A stretch of 64,000 nt of DNA from Chelydra serpentina. Lineage: Eukaryota; Chordata; Testudines; Chelydridae. The DNA lies in the NCBI GenBank assembly GCA_037349315.1, contig JBAIAC010000569.1, positions 1 to 64,000 on the forward strand. Reading direction: 5' to 3'. How positions within the stretch are numbered: position 1 is the first letter of the stretch; each line of letters opens with the position of its first letter. Both the position numbers and the translations under genes were made by a program. Positions 10,969 to 23,300 of the stretch are shown in pieces. The notes beneath the pieces were generated by a model that was not told the DNA's origin, made no database searches, and saw nothing but the letters and a program-made list of their open reading frames with translations.

Positions 10969-11826
10969 CTTATTTCTTGTCTTGCCTTCGGGGGTGTTTG
11001 CCTCACCTCTGAGGTTGTCAATGCCGCTAACTCCTTTCGCCTCCCATACAATGGATGGTTCCCGCTGGCTCTCCACGTCTCTCAGCTCTTCTTGGGCAGC
11101 TGGCCGTTTGCGAGGGTTTTTCACCCTCCTCCTTCCCCGTGCCCCCGTCCCCGGCTCCTCGCACCGAAGACGCGGACAGAGCACCGCGGACAGGGTTGGG
11201 TTTGACACGGTTGCTAAAGGGATTTCAACAGAACCTCACCCAACGTCGGTCGCGATGCTGATAAGAGACAAGCCCTGAGAGCCGACACTGGCCTGAAAAC
11301 TTCCCCTAAAGCCAAAGGGGCCATAATCAGCCGTAAGGACTGTTCTGGTCTGTTCCGGCCTTAACAGCGGTTCAGACCCGGGCAGCCCGGCTGCTGCGTC
11401 TTTTCCAGCGCCCCAGGGTCGGTTCTTCCTGCTCTCCAGCCAGGGTGGCCGGCAGGATCCAATCCACTCCTACCGTCCATCCACACATCGAACACACACG
11501 CCATGATTAGCCTTCCGCCTTCAGTCGCAGTTACACAAAAAACAAGCATCAAATCCTACTACTACAGGCAGAGCAGCGGGGGCTGGGAGGCAGGACTCCT
11601 GGGTTCTCTCCCCAGCTCTGGGAGGGGAGTGGGGTTGGAGGAAGAGGTGCCAAAACCCGACGGCCCGGGAGCGTCTCAATCCCCTAACCCAGAGCTGTTG
11701 AGCTCCGGTAGCTACAGCAACTGTGAAGAGCGGACGAGGCTCCAGGCGGGGGGAAGCCCGGCCCCGGCTCTGTCCCTGCCCCCGCGGTCCGTCAGCGCAA
11801 ACACCGGCGCGGGGCGTCTCGCCGCC
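10969..11826. repeat. Block X2 (direct copy of 4,717-5,570)
   Basis: Highly similar to X1, including the region with TTAACAGC-GTTCAGACCCGGGCAG and a SINE-head copy near 11,590-11,640. No gene seen. Confidence 0.8.
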
Positions 11827-12110
11827 CTTGGGCCCAGCTCTTCCGCGGCAACAGCCTCAGGAAACAGCCGCGGGATGGCGCTTCCCCGCTCACTGGTGCG
11901 TTCTCACACAGGCGCCAACTTTACAATGTGCCGGGCGGGTGCCCCCCGGCTCTGCCCAGGCCCCGCCCCGTCCACCAAGGCCCCTCCGTGGGCCGGGCGG
12001 GTTCGGCTCCCCACCTCCACCCCTGCAGCAGCTCATGTCCGGGACAGGACCCCCCCGCCCCCAGGTCCCTAAAGTCCAGCCCTGCTGGCCAGAGAACACC
12101 CCCCTGCCTG
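11827..12110. other. GC-rich stretch with an interspersed-repeat fragment
   Basis: No gene seen. It contains GCGCCAACTTTACAATGTGCCGGGCGG, a motif block that recurs near 28,740 and so marks a dispersed repeat. Confidence 0.5.
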
Positions 12111-13955
12111 CCCCCCTCCCCGCAGCCCAACGCCCCCGCTGACCCCCCTCCCCCCTCCCCACAGCCCAGCGCCCCCGCTGGCCCTCCTCCCCCCTCCCCA
12201 TGGCCCAGCGCCCCCGCTGACCCCCCTCCCCCCTCCCCACAGCCCAGCGCCCCCGCTGACCCCCCTCCCCCCTCCCCACAGCCCAGCGCCCCCGCTGACC
12301 CCCCTCCCCCCTCCCCACAGCCCAGCGCCCCTGCTGACCCCCCCTCCCCACAGCCCAGCGCCCCCACTGACCCCCCTCCCCACAGCCCAGCGCCCCCGCT
12401 GACCCCCTCCCCCCTCCCCACAGCCCAGCGCCCCTGCTGACCCCCCCCTCCCCGCAGCCCAGCGCCCCCTGCTGACCCTCCTCGCCCCTCCCCACAGCCC
12501 AGCGCCCCCGCTGGCCCCCCTCCCCCCTCCACACAGCCCAGCGCCCCCGCTGACCCCCCTCCCCCCTCCCCATGGCCCAGCGCCCCCGCTGACCCCCCTC
12601 CCCCCGCCCCATGGCCCAGCGCCCCCACTGCCCCCCCCCCAGCACAGCTCCCCCGCTGGCCCTCCTCCCCCCTCCCCATGGCCCAGCGCCCCCGCCCGCT
12701 GACCCCCTCCCCCCTCCCCATGGCCCAGCGCCCCCTGCTGACCTCCCTCCCTGCAGCCCAGCGCCCCCGCTGAACCCCCTCCCCCCCATGGCCCAGCGCC
12801 CCCGCTGACCCCCCTGCCGTCCCATGGCCCAGCGCCCCCGCTAACCCCCCTCCCGCCTCCCCATGGCCCAGCGCCCCCTGCTGAGCCCCCCGCCCCGCTC
12901 CCCATGGCCCAGCACCCCCTGATGAGCCCCCCGCCCCGCTCTCCACAGCCCAGCGCCCCCGCTGACCCCCCTCCCCATGGCCCAGCGCCCCCTGCTGAGC
13001 CCCCCGCCCCGCTCCCCATGGCCCAGCGCCCCCCGCTGAGCCCCCTGCCCCGCTCCCCACAGCCCAGCGCCCCCTGCTGACGCCCCGCCCCCTGCTGACC
13101 CCCCGCCCTGCTCCCCACAGCCCTGCGCCCCCTGATGAGCCCCCGTACTGCTCCCCACAGCCCAGCGCCCCCTGCTGAGCCCCCGCCCCACCCCCTGCTG
13201 ACCCCCCACCCCCTCCCCACAGCCCAGCGCCCCCTGCTGAGCCCCCCGCCCCGCTCCCCACAGCCCAGCGCCCCCGCTGACCCCCCTCCCCATGGCCCAG
13301 CGCCCCCCGCTGAGCCCCCTGCCCCGCTCCCCACAGCCCAGCGCCCCCTGCTGACGCCCCGCCCCCTGCTGACCCCCCCCCTGCTCCCCACAGCCCAGTG
13401 CCCCCTGCTGAGCCCCCCGCCCCGCTCCCCACAGCCCTGCGCCCCCTGATGAGCCCCCGCCCCACCCCCTGCTGACCCTCCACCCCCCTCCCCATGGCCC
13501 AGCGCCCCCTGCTGAGCCCCCCTCCCTGCTCCCCATGGCCCAGCGCCCCCCACTGAGCCCCCTCCCCATAGCCCAGCACCCCCTGCTGACCCCCCACCCC
13601 GCTCCCCACGGCCCAGTGCCCCCTGCTGAGCCCCCCACCCCGCTCCCCACTGCCCAGCGCCCCCGCTGACCCCCCTCCCCATGGCCCAGCGCCCCCTGCT
13701 GACCCCCCACCCCCCTCCCCATGGCCCAGCGCCCCCTGCTGAGCCCCCCACCCTGCTCCCCATGGCCCAGCGCCCCCCACTGAGCCCCCTCCCCATAGCC
13801 CAGCACCCCCTGCTGACCCCCCACCCCGCTCCCCACGGCCCAGCGCCCCCTGCTGAGCCCCCGCCCCTCTCCCCACGGCCCAGCGCCCCCCCACTGAGCC
13901 CCCTCCCCATGGCCCAGCGCCCCCTGCTGAGCCCCCCGCCCTGCTCCCCATGGCC
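12110..13955. repeat. GC-rich VNTR, 29-40-bp units, with CTCF-like cores
   Basis: Dozens of units of the form CAGCGCCCCC(T)GCTGA-C/G-rich-CCCCACAGCC. The reverse complement contains TCAGCAGGGGGCGCTGGG, close to the established CTCF core. The array is interrupted by the provirus at 13,960 and resumes at 23,662-23,990, so it was one array before that insertion. Long Gly/Trp/Arg-rich open frames across it are artefacts of stop-free repeats. Confidence 0.95.
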
Positions 13956-14671
13956 CAGCTGTTATACAGACAAAACTACACAGGATCATTTCAGGGGACA
14001 AGACAAGATGCCACGTTTATTATAACACAATTTGGTTTATGACCAATAACTAATATCTAATACCTACGGGTGTGTACACACACACACACACCCACACACC
14101 CCAAATGTTCTGCAGCTGCTAGATAGTTACCAGTCCTGAATGTAGCTTGGGTTCGTGGCTAGTGGCGGCTCACTGGCCAGGAGAGCCGGGCACAAGGAAG
14201 GGCTGGGTCTCTGTGGGGCGCGCACCGATGCCCTTCCATGTTGGCAGCAGAATGTTACCCTCCACGTCTTCACCCATCCTTTCTCTCCTAGGCTTTCAGT
14301 TTGAATCCAGTGTCTATAGGCCTGGCTGTGTCACGCTGCCTCTGGGGTCGCTGTGATCGATCACCCGTCAGTTGCAGACGTGACTTTCAGCCTTGGACCT
14401 GGCTTTGATGTTTCTTCAGTCGTACCTTTGTTCTTCTCTTTCGGGGTGGACTCCTCTCCCTTTGGCAGGGCTGTTGTCTGCATCGTCAGCCCTTGGTGTT
14501 TACGCTTTATTTCATCAGGACCGGCTGAGGCTGGGGGTTGATTCCATCATCCATCCATACCCCATTCCCACACGTCAACTAAACTAATAAGATTCCATCG
14601 GGGTTTTGCAAAATGAAGGTTGCAGCCGGTTTTTACAAAATGGAGGCAGCATTTGAAAATGGAGTTTGAGT

Positions 14672-15795
14672 TACAATATGGGCAAGTGGAAGGAACGGCA
14701 AAGGGTGGGCAGAAGTTACAATATGGACAAGTGGAAGGAATGGCAAAGGGTGAGCAGAAGTTACAATATGGGCAAGTGGAAGGAATGGCAAAGGGTGAGC
14801 AGAAGTTACAATATGGGCAAGTGGAAGGAATGGCAAAGGGTGGGCAGAAGTTACAATATGGGTGTGACGAACTAGGACTGTTGTTAGGGTTTCCCTGAGT
14901 ACTGTGTGGGTGCCTCGGTTTCCCCTATGTGGTGCTTGAGTATCTAGGTGGTGGGACAACGGTGCATGATTGTTACAAAGCCCTAGAAGGCAAAGGCCTG
15001 GACACAGAGAAGGGCCGACACTCGGTCTCCTGGCAACAGATGACCCGGCCCCTCCCCTGCAAAGGTATGAGCTGAAGGTGTTGGAACAAATGGATCAGGT
15101 GACCTCCTGGCCCGGGAAGCAGACAAAGGGGGAGGGGGGTCTGGTGAGTTTCAGTTTGGAGCTGGCCGGAGAAGAGGGGAGAGAGGCAGACAGGGTCTGG
15201 CCTCCCTGCCCCGTTTGGAGCTGTGGGGCGAAATGCAGGGAGCCCCCAGGCTGGGGTCTAAGCTCCCTGCCCCCCGGAAGGGCCCGGCTGAGGGGTCCTG
15301 GATGTACTGACAAGCTCTGGTTGGACTGTGTTCCTGGCATCTCTAATAAACCTTCTGTTCTACTGGCTGGCTGAGACTCCCAGTGAATCCGGGGAAGAGG
15401 GGTGCAGGGCCGGACTCCCCCACACTCCGTGACAATGGGCAAGTGGAAGGCATGGCAAAGGGTGAACAGAAGTTACAATATGGACAAGTGGAAGGAATGG
15501 CAAAGGGTGAGCAGAAGTTACAATATGGACAAGTGGAAGGAATGGCAAAGGGGGGGCAGAAGTTACAATATGGGCAAGTGGAAGGAATGGCAAAGGGGGG
15601 GCAGAAGTTACAATATGGACAAGTGGAAGGAATGGCAAAGGGTGAGCAGAAGTTACAATATGGGGAAGTGGAAGGAACGGCAAAGGGTGAACAGAAGTTA
15701 CAATATGGACAAGTGGAAGGAACGGCAAAGGGTGAGCAGAAGTTACAATATGGACAAGTGGAAGGAACGGCAAAGGGGGGGCAGAAGTTACAATG
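14672..15795. repeat. 45-bp minisatellite in the 3' LTR, about 12 copies
   Basis: Unit AGAAGTTACAATATGGRCAA followed by GTGGAAGGAAYGGCAAAGGG and five bases. Because 45 is a multiple of three and the unit has no stops, both strands show long open frames. These are not genes. Confidence 0.95.
14863..15434 (+). mobile_element. Solo LTR (572 bp) nested in the minisatellite, 5-bp TSD ATGGG
   Basis: Begins TGTGACGAACTAGG and ends ACTCCGTGACA, flanked by ATGGG at 14,858-14,862 and 15,435-15,439. AATAAACCTTCTG near 15,345 is a likely poly(A) signal. A longer, diverged relative lies at 28,903-29,692. The 5-bp TSD and TG...CA ends support an LTR of a different family from the host provirus. Confidence 0.88.
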
Positions 15796-16559
15796 GTGAC
15801 ACAGTGCAAGTTCGAGGGATTTAAAGAGCAATTGGATGAAAGTGAAAGTCCCAGGGGCCGCTGGCTGAGGATCTCTGGCTCTTAACACGCAGCTGAATTG
15901 TCAATTAGCCAGATATTGGGGCACCCGGCATCAGGTCTGAATGTCATGTCATTCATAGAACTGCACTGACGAAGTTCTATTCATTGTAGTAATTAAAGAA
16001 AAGAAACAATTTCATTCTTCAGCTCTACACTGTCCCCCCTTTTGACCCTTCAGTCCAGGGGTGGGTATTGAATGGGTCACACTTGTGTAATTGTTTTAAG
16101 GCTCGAGATTGTGAAGCAATGTGGGCCCGTGGTTTCAATGCAGAATACATCTGGTTTTATCCAGCAGCACATGCAGAGCGTTAGAACCAACATGACAGTC
16201 AGGCTGACGGACAGAACGATGACGGGATGAAAATTGTATTTCGAACTGCTGACCAGGTGGGCTGCTCCGACAACACTCTGCCCCTTGGTCTATGCTCATT
16301 ACAGTCATTGTGGGGCACAGGTGATCTGTTGCAAACAAACCAAACTCTCATAACCAGGTGAATACAACTAAAACCATCACAACTGACTACACACCAGATA
16401 GAACACAAACACAAATGCCAACACTCCTAATTATAGCAATTGGGAATACACTAAAACCGTCACCATTACAATAACTGGGTGACAGACCCAGACAAGTGGG
16501 GTACAGGAGTCTGGTAGAAGGCAAATATACTGGCCATTGGATGAATAGTTTTCTGTTCC

Positions 16560-17102
16560 CTGAGTGACCAGAGCAGGGGCTGCGCAAGAACAAGCAGGAA
16601 CTTTCTGGAACCAATTTAAGGCAGGCAGGCTAATTAGGACACCTGGAGCCAATTAAGAAGAACCTGCTAGAATCAATTAAGACAGGCAGTCTAATCAGGG
16701 CACCTAGGTTTAAAAAGGAGCTCCCTTCAGTTTGTGGTGTTGCGTGCGAGGAGCTGGGAGCAAGAGGCACTAGGAGCTGAGAGTGAGAGGGCGTACTCTC
16801 GCTGGAAGATCCTGTGGTGAGGATAAAGAAGGTGTTGGGAGGAGTCCATGGGGAAGTAGCCCAGGGAGTTGTAGCTGTCGTGCAGTTGTTCCAGGAGGCA
16901 CTCTAAACAGCTGCAGTCCACAGGGCCCTGGGCTGGAACCCGGAGTAGAGGGCGGGCCCGGGTTCCCCCCAAACCTCCCAACTCCTGATCAGACACAGGA
17001 GGAATTTGACTGTGGGTTCTACCAGAAGGAAAGATCTCTGAGGCGATCAAAATCCGCCTATAAGTGCAGGATCCACCGAGGTAGAGGAGGAACTTTGTCA
17101 CA
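16560..17102 (+). mobile_element. Nested LTR-like element ending TTTGTCACA
   Basis: The block contains TTTAAAAAGGAGCTC, a likely core promoter near 16,710, then a transcript-like region, and ends AACTTTGTCACA. It resembles a turtle LTR family I remember, but I could not place the start or a target duplication. It lies inside the provirus in the opposite orientation. Confidence 0.45.
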
Positions 17103-17258
17103 CCATCCAACAATAAAACACACTGAGGTCAGGACCTCCTTAAGAACGTGCAACAAATAAGATTTGTAGGAGGACCACGGTCGTCATGCTGGGTTAAACG
17201 GATTTGGACTTAAACTAACATTTAGTTGCTAAAATATTGCAGAATCCCCTAGTACATC

Positions 17259-17395
17259 CCATGGATCCGACGAAGTGGGAATTCACCCACGAAAGCTTAT
17301 GCTCCAATACCTCTGTTAGTCTATAAGGTGCCACAGGACTCTTTGTTGCTTCTACAGATCCAGACTAACACGGCTACCCCTCTGATACTAGTACG
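17259..17395 (+). mobile_element. Widespread reptile interspersed repeat (family not named)
   Basis: The phrase CACGAAAGCTTATGCTC, followed by GTTAGTCTATAAGGTGCCAC and AGACTAACACGGCTACC, is typical of a very common sauropsid interspersed repeat. No terminal duplication was found. Confidence 0.5.
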
Positions 17396-17788
17396 AACAG
17401 GTGTTCTCAAGAGGTCTCCGGGGACCTGAAAGACGGGGCCCTACAATCATGGGCTAAGGTCTTACCAGTTATGGGGGCCCATGAACTACCCTTCAGGGCT
17501 TGGGGAAGTAGAACCAGAGTGCATAGAGGAAAGCGTGGAATTAACAATACAAGCAAATGTAACTAACAATACAAATGCATCAATATAAAAAATCAGCAAC
17601 AAAATGATTATTAGAGAACCTAACAAAAAAATAAACCCGACGCATTGGGGACCAGAGTCTTTTGGACAGAGGTGGATGTGATTGGCAATTTGGTTGGAGA
17701 GGGGGAAGTAGAGAGAGGAAAAGGCCTTTGCCCTGTCTAGTGTGGTATCCCCTTCTGACGGTGTTCCCCATAAAACTTTATGGGGAGA
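17396..17788. other. Provirus internal DNA without recognisable gene
   Basis: AT-richer sequence, possibly the internal end of the element whose LTR follows. It has a purine-rich stretch near 17,700-17,730. No coding match recognised. Confidence 0.3.
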
Positions 17789-18822
17789 TGCTTATAAATG
17801 TATATATGTAACTAGAATATGTTTTATGCTACATGTGCCATGTAACATATCTCTGTGAAAGTTATGACCTACTGAATTTATTCCTCCTGTTTGTATGCAT
17901 GTATCATTGTTGTAGTTGAAGTTATGAATATCGGTTGTATTTCTTGAGAAAGGAATGTGCAGGTTAAGTGCCCAATCAAGAAGCACTTAACAGACAATAG
18001 AACTTGCAGTCACCAATCCACATCTGAACTTTGCCAGGAATGTGGCTGGTCTGGAACTGAGTTGTGCAGGTGACTGGTCCATGTGACCCCAACTCCATTT
18101 GGTAACTGGATGCTACACAGGGAGAGGGAGGGGTGTCCACCCAGAGGAGAAAATCTATTTAAACCCCGAGGAAACCCCTCCATTTTGTCTTCAGCTGGCT
18201 AAAGGAAGAAGCTCTCCACCCCCCAAGGAGACCTGAAAGAGACTGAACAGAGGACAAAGACATTAGGGGGGTGAGTGATTGCTGGACCCAGTGAGGGGTT
18301 TATCTGTACACAGGGTGATTAGACATAGAACTGCGTGTTCTCTTTTATTTTATTCGGTAATTCACTTTGTTCTGTCTGTCACTAATTGAACTCACTTAAA
18401 TCCTATTTTCTGTACTTATTAAAATCACTTTTTACTTATTAAGTTTCCTTGAGTACGAGTTAGTGCCTTGGGAAAGCGAACAGCGGTGCATACCTTTCTA
18501 TCTTTGAAATAGAAGGTGAACTATTTATGAGTTTACCCTGTATACGCTTTATACAGGGTAAAACGGATTTATTAAGGGTTTGAGCCTCCTTGGAGTTGAG
18601 CAGCTGGGTGTCAAAGGCAAGAGCGCTTCCAGGGGCCTTACAGTGGTGAGTGGACTTGGTTCGGACCTGGGTCTGTGTTTGCAGCAGATCAGTGGAATCT
18701 GGCTCAAAGCAGACAGGATTCGGGAGTCCCAAGCTGGAAAAGGCCTGGAAGCAGGGGCAGAAGTAGCCTTGGCACACCAGGTGGCAGCACCAAGCAGGTC
18801 TCTGTGGCCCCAACCCGTCACA
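17789..18822 (+). mobile_element. LTR-like element ending CCCGTCACA, with a 13-bp hairpin
   Basis: The left part has TGTAACATATCTCTGTGAAAG-type sequence, the middle ATTAAAATCAC near 18,418 (poly(A)-like), and the end CAACCCGTCACA. A perfect hairpin lies at 18,532-18,562. The organisation fits a retroviral LTR remembered from turtles. The start is approximate and no TSD was found. Confidence 0.5.
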
Positions 18823-19160
18823 CCCCTCTCCCTCTGGATCCAATACTAGCACAGGACACCCACCACAGACAGACACAGGACGGGCAACACAGGACACTGA
18901 ACACGGACTTTGTCACGACACTGTAACCAGGGTGTTTCTAGAACTCTTCAGCTGGTCCCAGCTCTCCTGATGTTCTGGTTCGGAGGCCGAAAGAGAGACG
19001 CTTAGAAACAAATTCGCGCCGTGCTCCCAGCGGCAGACCCTGCTCGGCCTCTGCCTCGGTGTGTCCGGTACTTGGGGCTGCACAAATGCTCATTAAGCGG
19101 CGCATTTCTTGGGAGCGTAAATCCTCCCTTTCTCCCAGTAAAAGGGCACGAACACGCCAT

Positions 19161-19823
19161 CTAGAAAAAATGTCCCCGTTTTAAAATCCCCAGCCACTTT
19201 GCCAGGGCCTGGAGATCTGAGGCAGAAACAGGCACCGTTGTTACTGGTTTACTCACACTGTCCTCTTTCATGGTTGTGACTATTCTCTTTGTTACCGTAG
19301 CAATGACATTTTGGGTCTGAGAGGAGGAATCTCCCCAAATATCCCCTTCCCAATCTCCAGAGGGATCCAGAAAGTCTGCCCTTTCTGGGGTCTCGAATGT
19401 CCCCTCTCCTGACGTTACTGCTGCAATTTGTCTATTTGCAAATCCCAAGTTTTGTTCCAGTTGTACTGGGTTTGGGTGCTAATGGACACACATTTCCATT
19501 TCTTCTGCAGCAGAGGCTTGTAAATCTTGGTGCAGTTTCCTGTTTTCCTTTTTACATTCAGCCAATTGAAGGAATAACTCATTACAGGGTTTTCATAGAA
19601 GCCAAACGGCGGCTGCTTCCTTTTTCATTGGAGTTAAAGGTTTATATCTCAATAAGTACCTAGCCAATTTGTTTTCTAGCTCTGAAATTGTATGGACATC
19701 AGCTAGCGCTTGATCGGACCAAGGGCTGTGTCTGAATGTTTGCAAAATGTGTTCATAAGGTGTGGGGTGCTTGAAAGGTTTCTTAAACATTTCCCCCAAC
19801 AATTGTGAGCCACAACCAACCAC
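19161..19823 (-). pseudogene. Retroviral gag-like remnant
   Basis: Two minus-strand open segments (19,593-19,823, 76 residues; 19,161-19,448, 95 residues) lie about 500 bases downstream of the 5' LTR in provirus orientation, where gag is expected. The first is basic and helix-rich; the second is Ser/Thr- and acid-rich. The assignment rests mainly on position. No zinc knuckle or protease was seen. Confidence 0.3.
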
Positions 19824-20327
19824 AACAGAAAACCAAATTGATAAATATCAATCGCTATAACCTCCTCACTCCTAGAAGAGGACCTTAGAACTTCTGAAAG
19901 AGTAATTTCACCTTTTTAACTCCTGAAGGAGGAACGTAACCCTCTCTGGGCCAGAGGGAGAGACGCTAAGCCTCCCTCTGTATCACTCGGCCTGCTACCA
20001 CCGAGGGTTCATACACCAAATATAAAAATCCTTCCCAGGATCAGAGTGAGAAACACTAAATCCTCCTCTTAAGATCAATCTTGCTACGGCTGAGGGTGTA
20101 GGCACCTGTTAATCATAACAATTCTCAATTCACAGCAACTTTACTATTCAACTAAGATTCAAACCGAAACTCCTATTTCCTTCAGCGTTTGTGGTCAATC
20201 AATTGAAAGTTTCCAGTCTCTGTCCTATAATGCCAGGCTGACATTACTTGCTGGCGGTGTGCAAACCCGTCTTTATAATAGTCGTGGATTCTATCCTTGC
20301 TCTCCCTACTGCATTCTCCACCATTAA

Positions 20328-23300
20328 TGTCATGCAGACAAAACTACAGCGGATCGTTTCAGGGGACAAGACAAGATGCCACGTTTATTATAACACAATT
20401 TGGTTTATGACCAATAACTAATATCTAATGGTTCATAGCTCGGGGCGGCTCACCGGCCAGGAGAGCCGGGCACAAGGAAGGGCTGGGTCTCTGTGGGGCG
20501 CGCACCGATGCCCTTCCATGTTGGCAGCAGAATGTTACCCTCCAAGTCTTCACCCATCCTTTCTCTCCTAGGCTTTCAGTTTGAATCCAGTGTCTATAGG
20601 TCTGGCTGTGTCACGCTGCCTCTGGGGTCGCTGTGATCGATCACCCGTCAATTGCAGACGTGACTTTCAGCCTTGGACCTGGCTTTGATGTTTCTTCAGT
20701 CGTACCTTTGTTCTTCTCTTTCGGGGTGGACTCCTCTCCCTTTGGCAGGGCTGTTGTCTGCATCGTCAGCCCTTGGTGTTTACGCTTTATTTCATCAGGA
20801 CGGGCTGGGGCTGGGGGTTGATTCCATCATCCATCCATACCCCATTCCCACACGTCAACTAAACTAATAAGATTCCATCGGGGTTTTGCAAAATGAAGGT
20901 TGCAGCCGGTTTTTATAAAATGGAGGCAGCATTTGAAAATGGAGTTTGAGTTACAATATGGGCAAGTGGAAGGAACGGCAAAGGGTGAACAGAATTTACA
21001 ATATGGGCAAGTGGAAGGAACGGCAAAGGGTGAACAGAATTTACAATATTGGCAAGTGGAAGGAACGGCAAAGGGTGAACAGAAGTTACAATATGGACAA
21101 GTGGAAGGAATGGCAAAGGGTGAACAGAATTTACAATATGGGCAAGTGGAAGGAACGGCAAAGGGTGAGCAGAAGTTACAATATGGACAAGTGGAAGGAA
21201 TGGCAAAGGGGGGACAGAAGTTACAATATGGGCAAGTGGAAGGAACGGCAAAGGGGGGGCAGAAGTTACAATATGGACAAGTGGAAGGAATAGCAAAGGG
21301 GGGGCAGAAGTTACAATATGGGCAAGTGGAAGGAATGGCAAAGGGGGGCAGAAGTTACAATATGGACAAGTGGAAGGAATGGCAAAGGGTGAGCAGAAGT
21401 TACAATATGGACAAGTGGAAGGAACGGCAAAGGGTGAGCAGAAGTTACAATATGGGCAAGTGGAAGGAATGGCAAAGGGGGGGCAGAAGTTACAATATGG
21501 GCAAGTGGAAGGAAAGGCAAAGGGGGGGCAGAAGTTACAATATGGACAAGTGGAAGGAACGGCAAAGAGGGGGCAGAAGTTACAATATGGACAAGTGGAA
21601 GGAACGGCAAAGGGGGGGCAGAAGTTACAATATGGACAAGTGGAAGGAATAGCAAAGGGGGGCAGAAGTTACAATATGGGCAAGTGGAAGGAATGGCAAA
21701 GGGGGGGCAGAAGTTACAATATGGGCAAGTGGAAGGAATGGCAAAGGGGGGGGCAGAAGTTACAATATGGACAAGTGGAAGGAATGGCAAAGGGTGAGCA
21801 GAAGTTACAATATGGGCAAGTGGAAGGAATGGCAAAGGGGGGGCAGAAGTTACAATATGGGGAAGTGGAAGGAACGGCAAAGGGGGGGCAGAAGTTACAA
21901 TATGGACAAGTGGAAGGAACGGCAAAGGGGGGGCAGAAGTTAGAATATGGACAAGTGGAAGGAATGGCAAAGGGGGGGCAGAAGTTACAATATGGACAAG
22001 TGGAAGGAACGGCAAAGGGTGAACAGAAGTTACAATATGGGCAAGTGGAAGGAATGGCAAAGGGTGAACAGAATTTACAATATGGGCAAGTGGAAGGAAC
22101 GGCAAAGGGTGAGCAGAAGTTACAATATGGACAAGTGGAAGGAATGGCAAAGGGGGGACAGAAGTTACAATATGGGCAAGTGGAAGGAACGGCAAAGGGG
22201 GGGCAGAAGTTACAATATGGACAAGTGGAAGGAATAGCAAAGGGGGGGCAGAAGTTACAATATGGGCAAGTGGAAGGAATGGCAAAGGGGGGGCAGAAGT
22301 TACAATATGGACAAGTGGAAGGAATGGCAAAGGGTGAGCAGAAGTTACAATATGGGCAAGTGGAAGGAATGGCAAAGGGGGGGCAGAAGTTACAATATGG
22401 ACAAGTGGAAGGAACGGCAAAGGGTGAGCAGAAGTTACAATATGGGCAAGTGGAAGGAATGGCAAAGGGGGGGCAGAAGTTACAATATGGGCAAGTGGAA
22501 GGAAAGGCAAAGGGGGGGCAGAAGTTACAATATGGACAAGTGGAAGGAACGGCAAAGAGGGGGCAGAAGTTACAATATGGACAAGTGGAAGGAACGGCAA
22601 AGGGGGGGCAGAAGTTACAATATGGACAAGTGGAAGGAATAGCAAAGGGGGGGCAGAAGTTACAATATGGGCAAGTGGAAGGAATGGCAAAGGGGGGGCA
22701 GAAGTTACAACATGGGCAAGTGGAAGGAATGGCAAAGGGGGGGGCAGAAGTTACAATATGGACAAGTGGAAGGAATGGCAAAGGGTGAGCAGAAGTTACA
22801 ATATGGGCAAGTGGAAGGAATGGCAAAGGGGGGGCAGAAGTTACAATATGGGGAAGTGGAAGGAACGGCAAAGGGGGGGCAGAAGTTACAATATGGACAA
22901 GTGGAAGGAACGGCAAAGGGGGGGCAGAAGTTAGAATATGGACAAGTGGAAGGAATGGCAAAGGGGGGGCAGAAGTTACAATATGGACAAGTGGAAGGAA
23001 CGGCAAAGGGTGAACAGAAGTTACAATATGGGCAAGTGGAAGGAATGGCAAAGGGGGGGCAGAAGTTACAATATGGACAAGTGGAAGGAATGGCAAAGGG
23101 GGGGCAGAAGTTACAATATGGGCAAGTGGAAGGAACGGCAAAGGGTGAACAGAAGTTACAATATGGACAAGTGGAAGGAACGGCAAAGGGGGGCAGCAGT
23201 TACAATATGGGCAAGTGGAAGGAACGGCAAAGGGGGGGCAGCAGTTACAATATGGGCAAGTGGAAGGAACGGCAAAGGGGGGCAGCAGTTACAATATGGG

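Larger units (their letters stand above)
13960..16029 (-). mobile_element. 3' LTR of the provirus, with nested LTR and minisatellite
   Basis: Starts (minus strand) TGTAGAGCTGAAG and ends TGTATAACA. It carries the 45-bp minisatellite in two blocks (14,672-14,862 and 15,435-15,795, about 4 and 8 copies) split by a solo LTR. An AATAAACGTGGCATC poly(A) context lies near 14,015-14,025 on the minus strand. Confidence 0.85.

Noticed and set aside
11921..13951. Minus-strand ORFs of up to 676 codons rich in Gly, Trp, Arg and Ala
   Set aside because: They run through a VNTR in several frames at once, with no start context, splice support or domain. They are products of stop-free repeats.
20305..20327. 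Assigning a specific tRNA to the candidate primer-binding site TGGTGGAGAATGC
   Set aside because: It matched no tRNA 3' end I could recall with confidence, so only the position is claimed.
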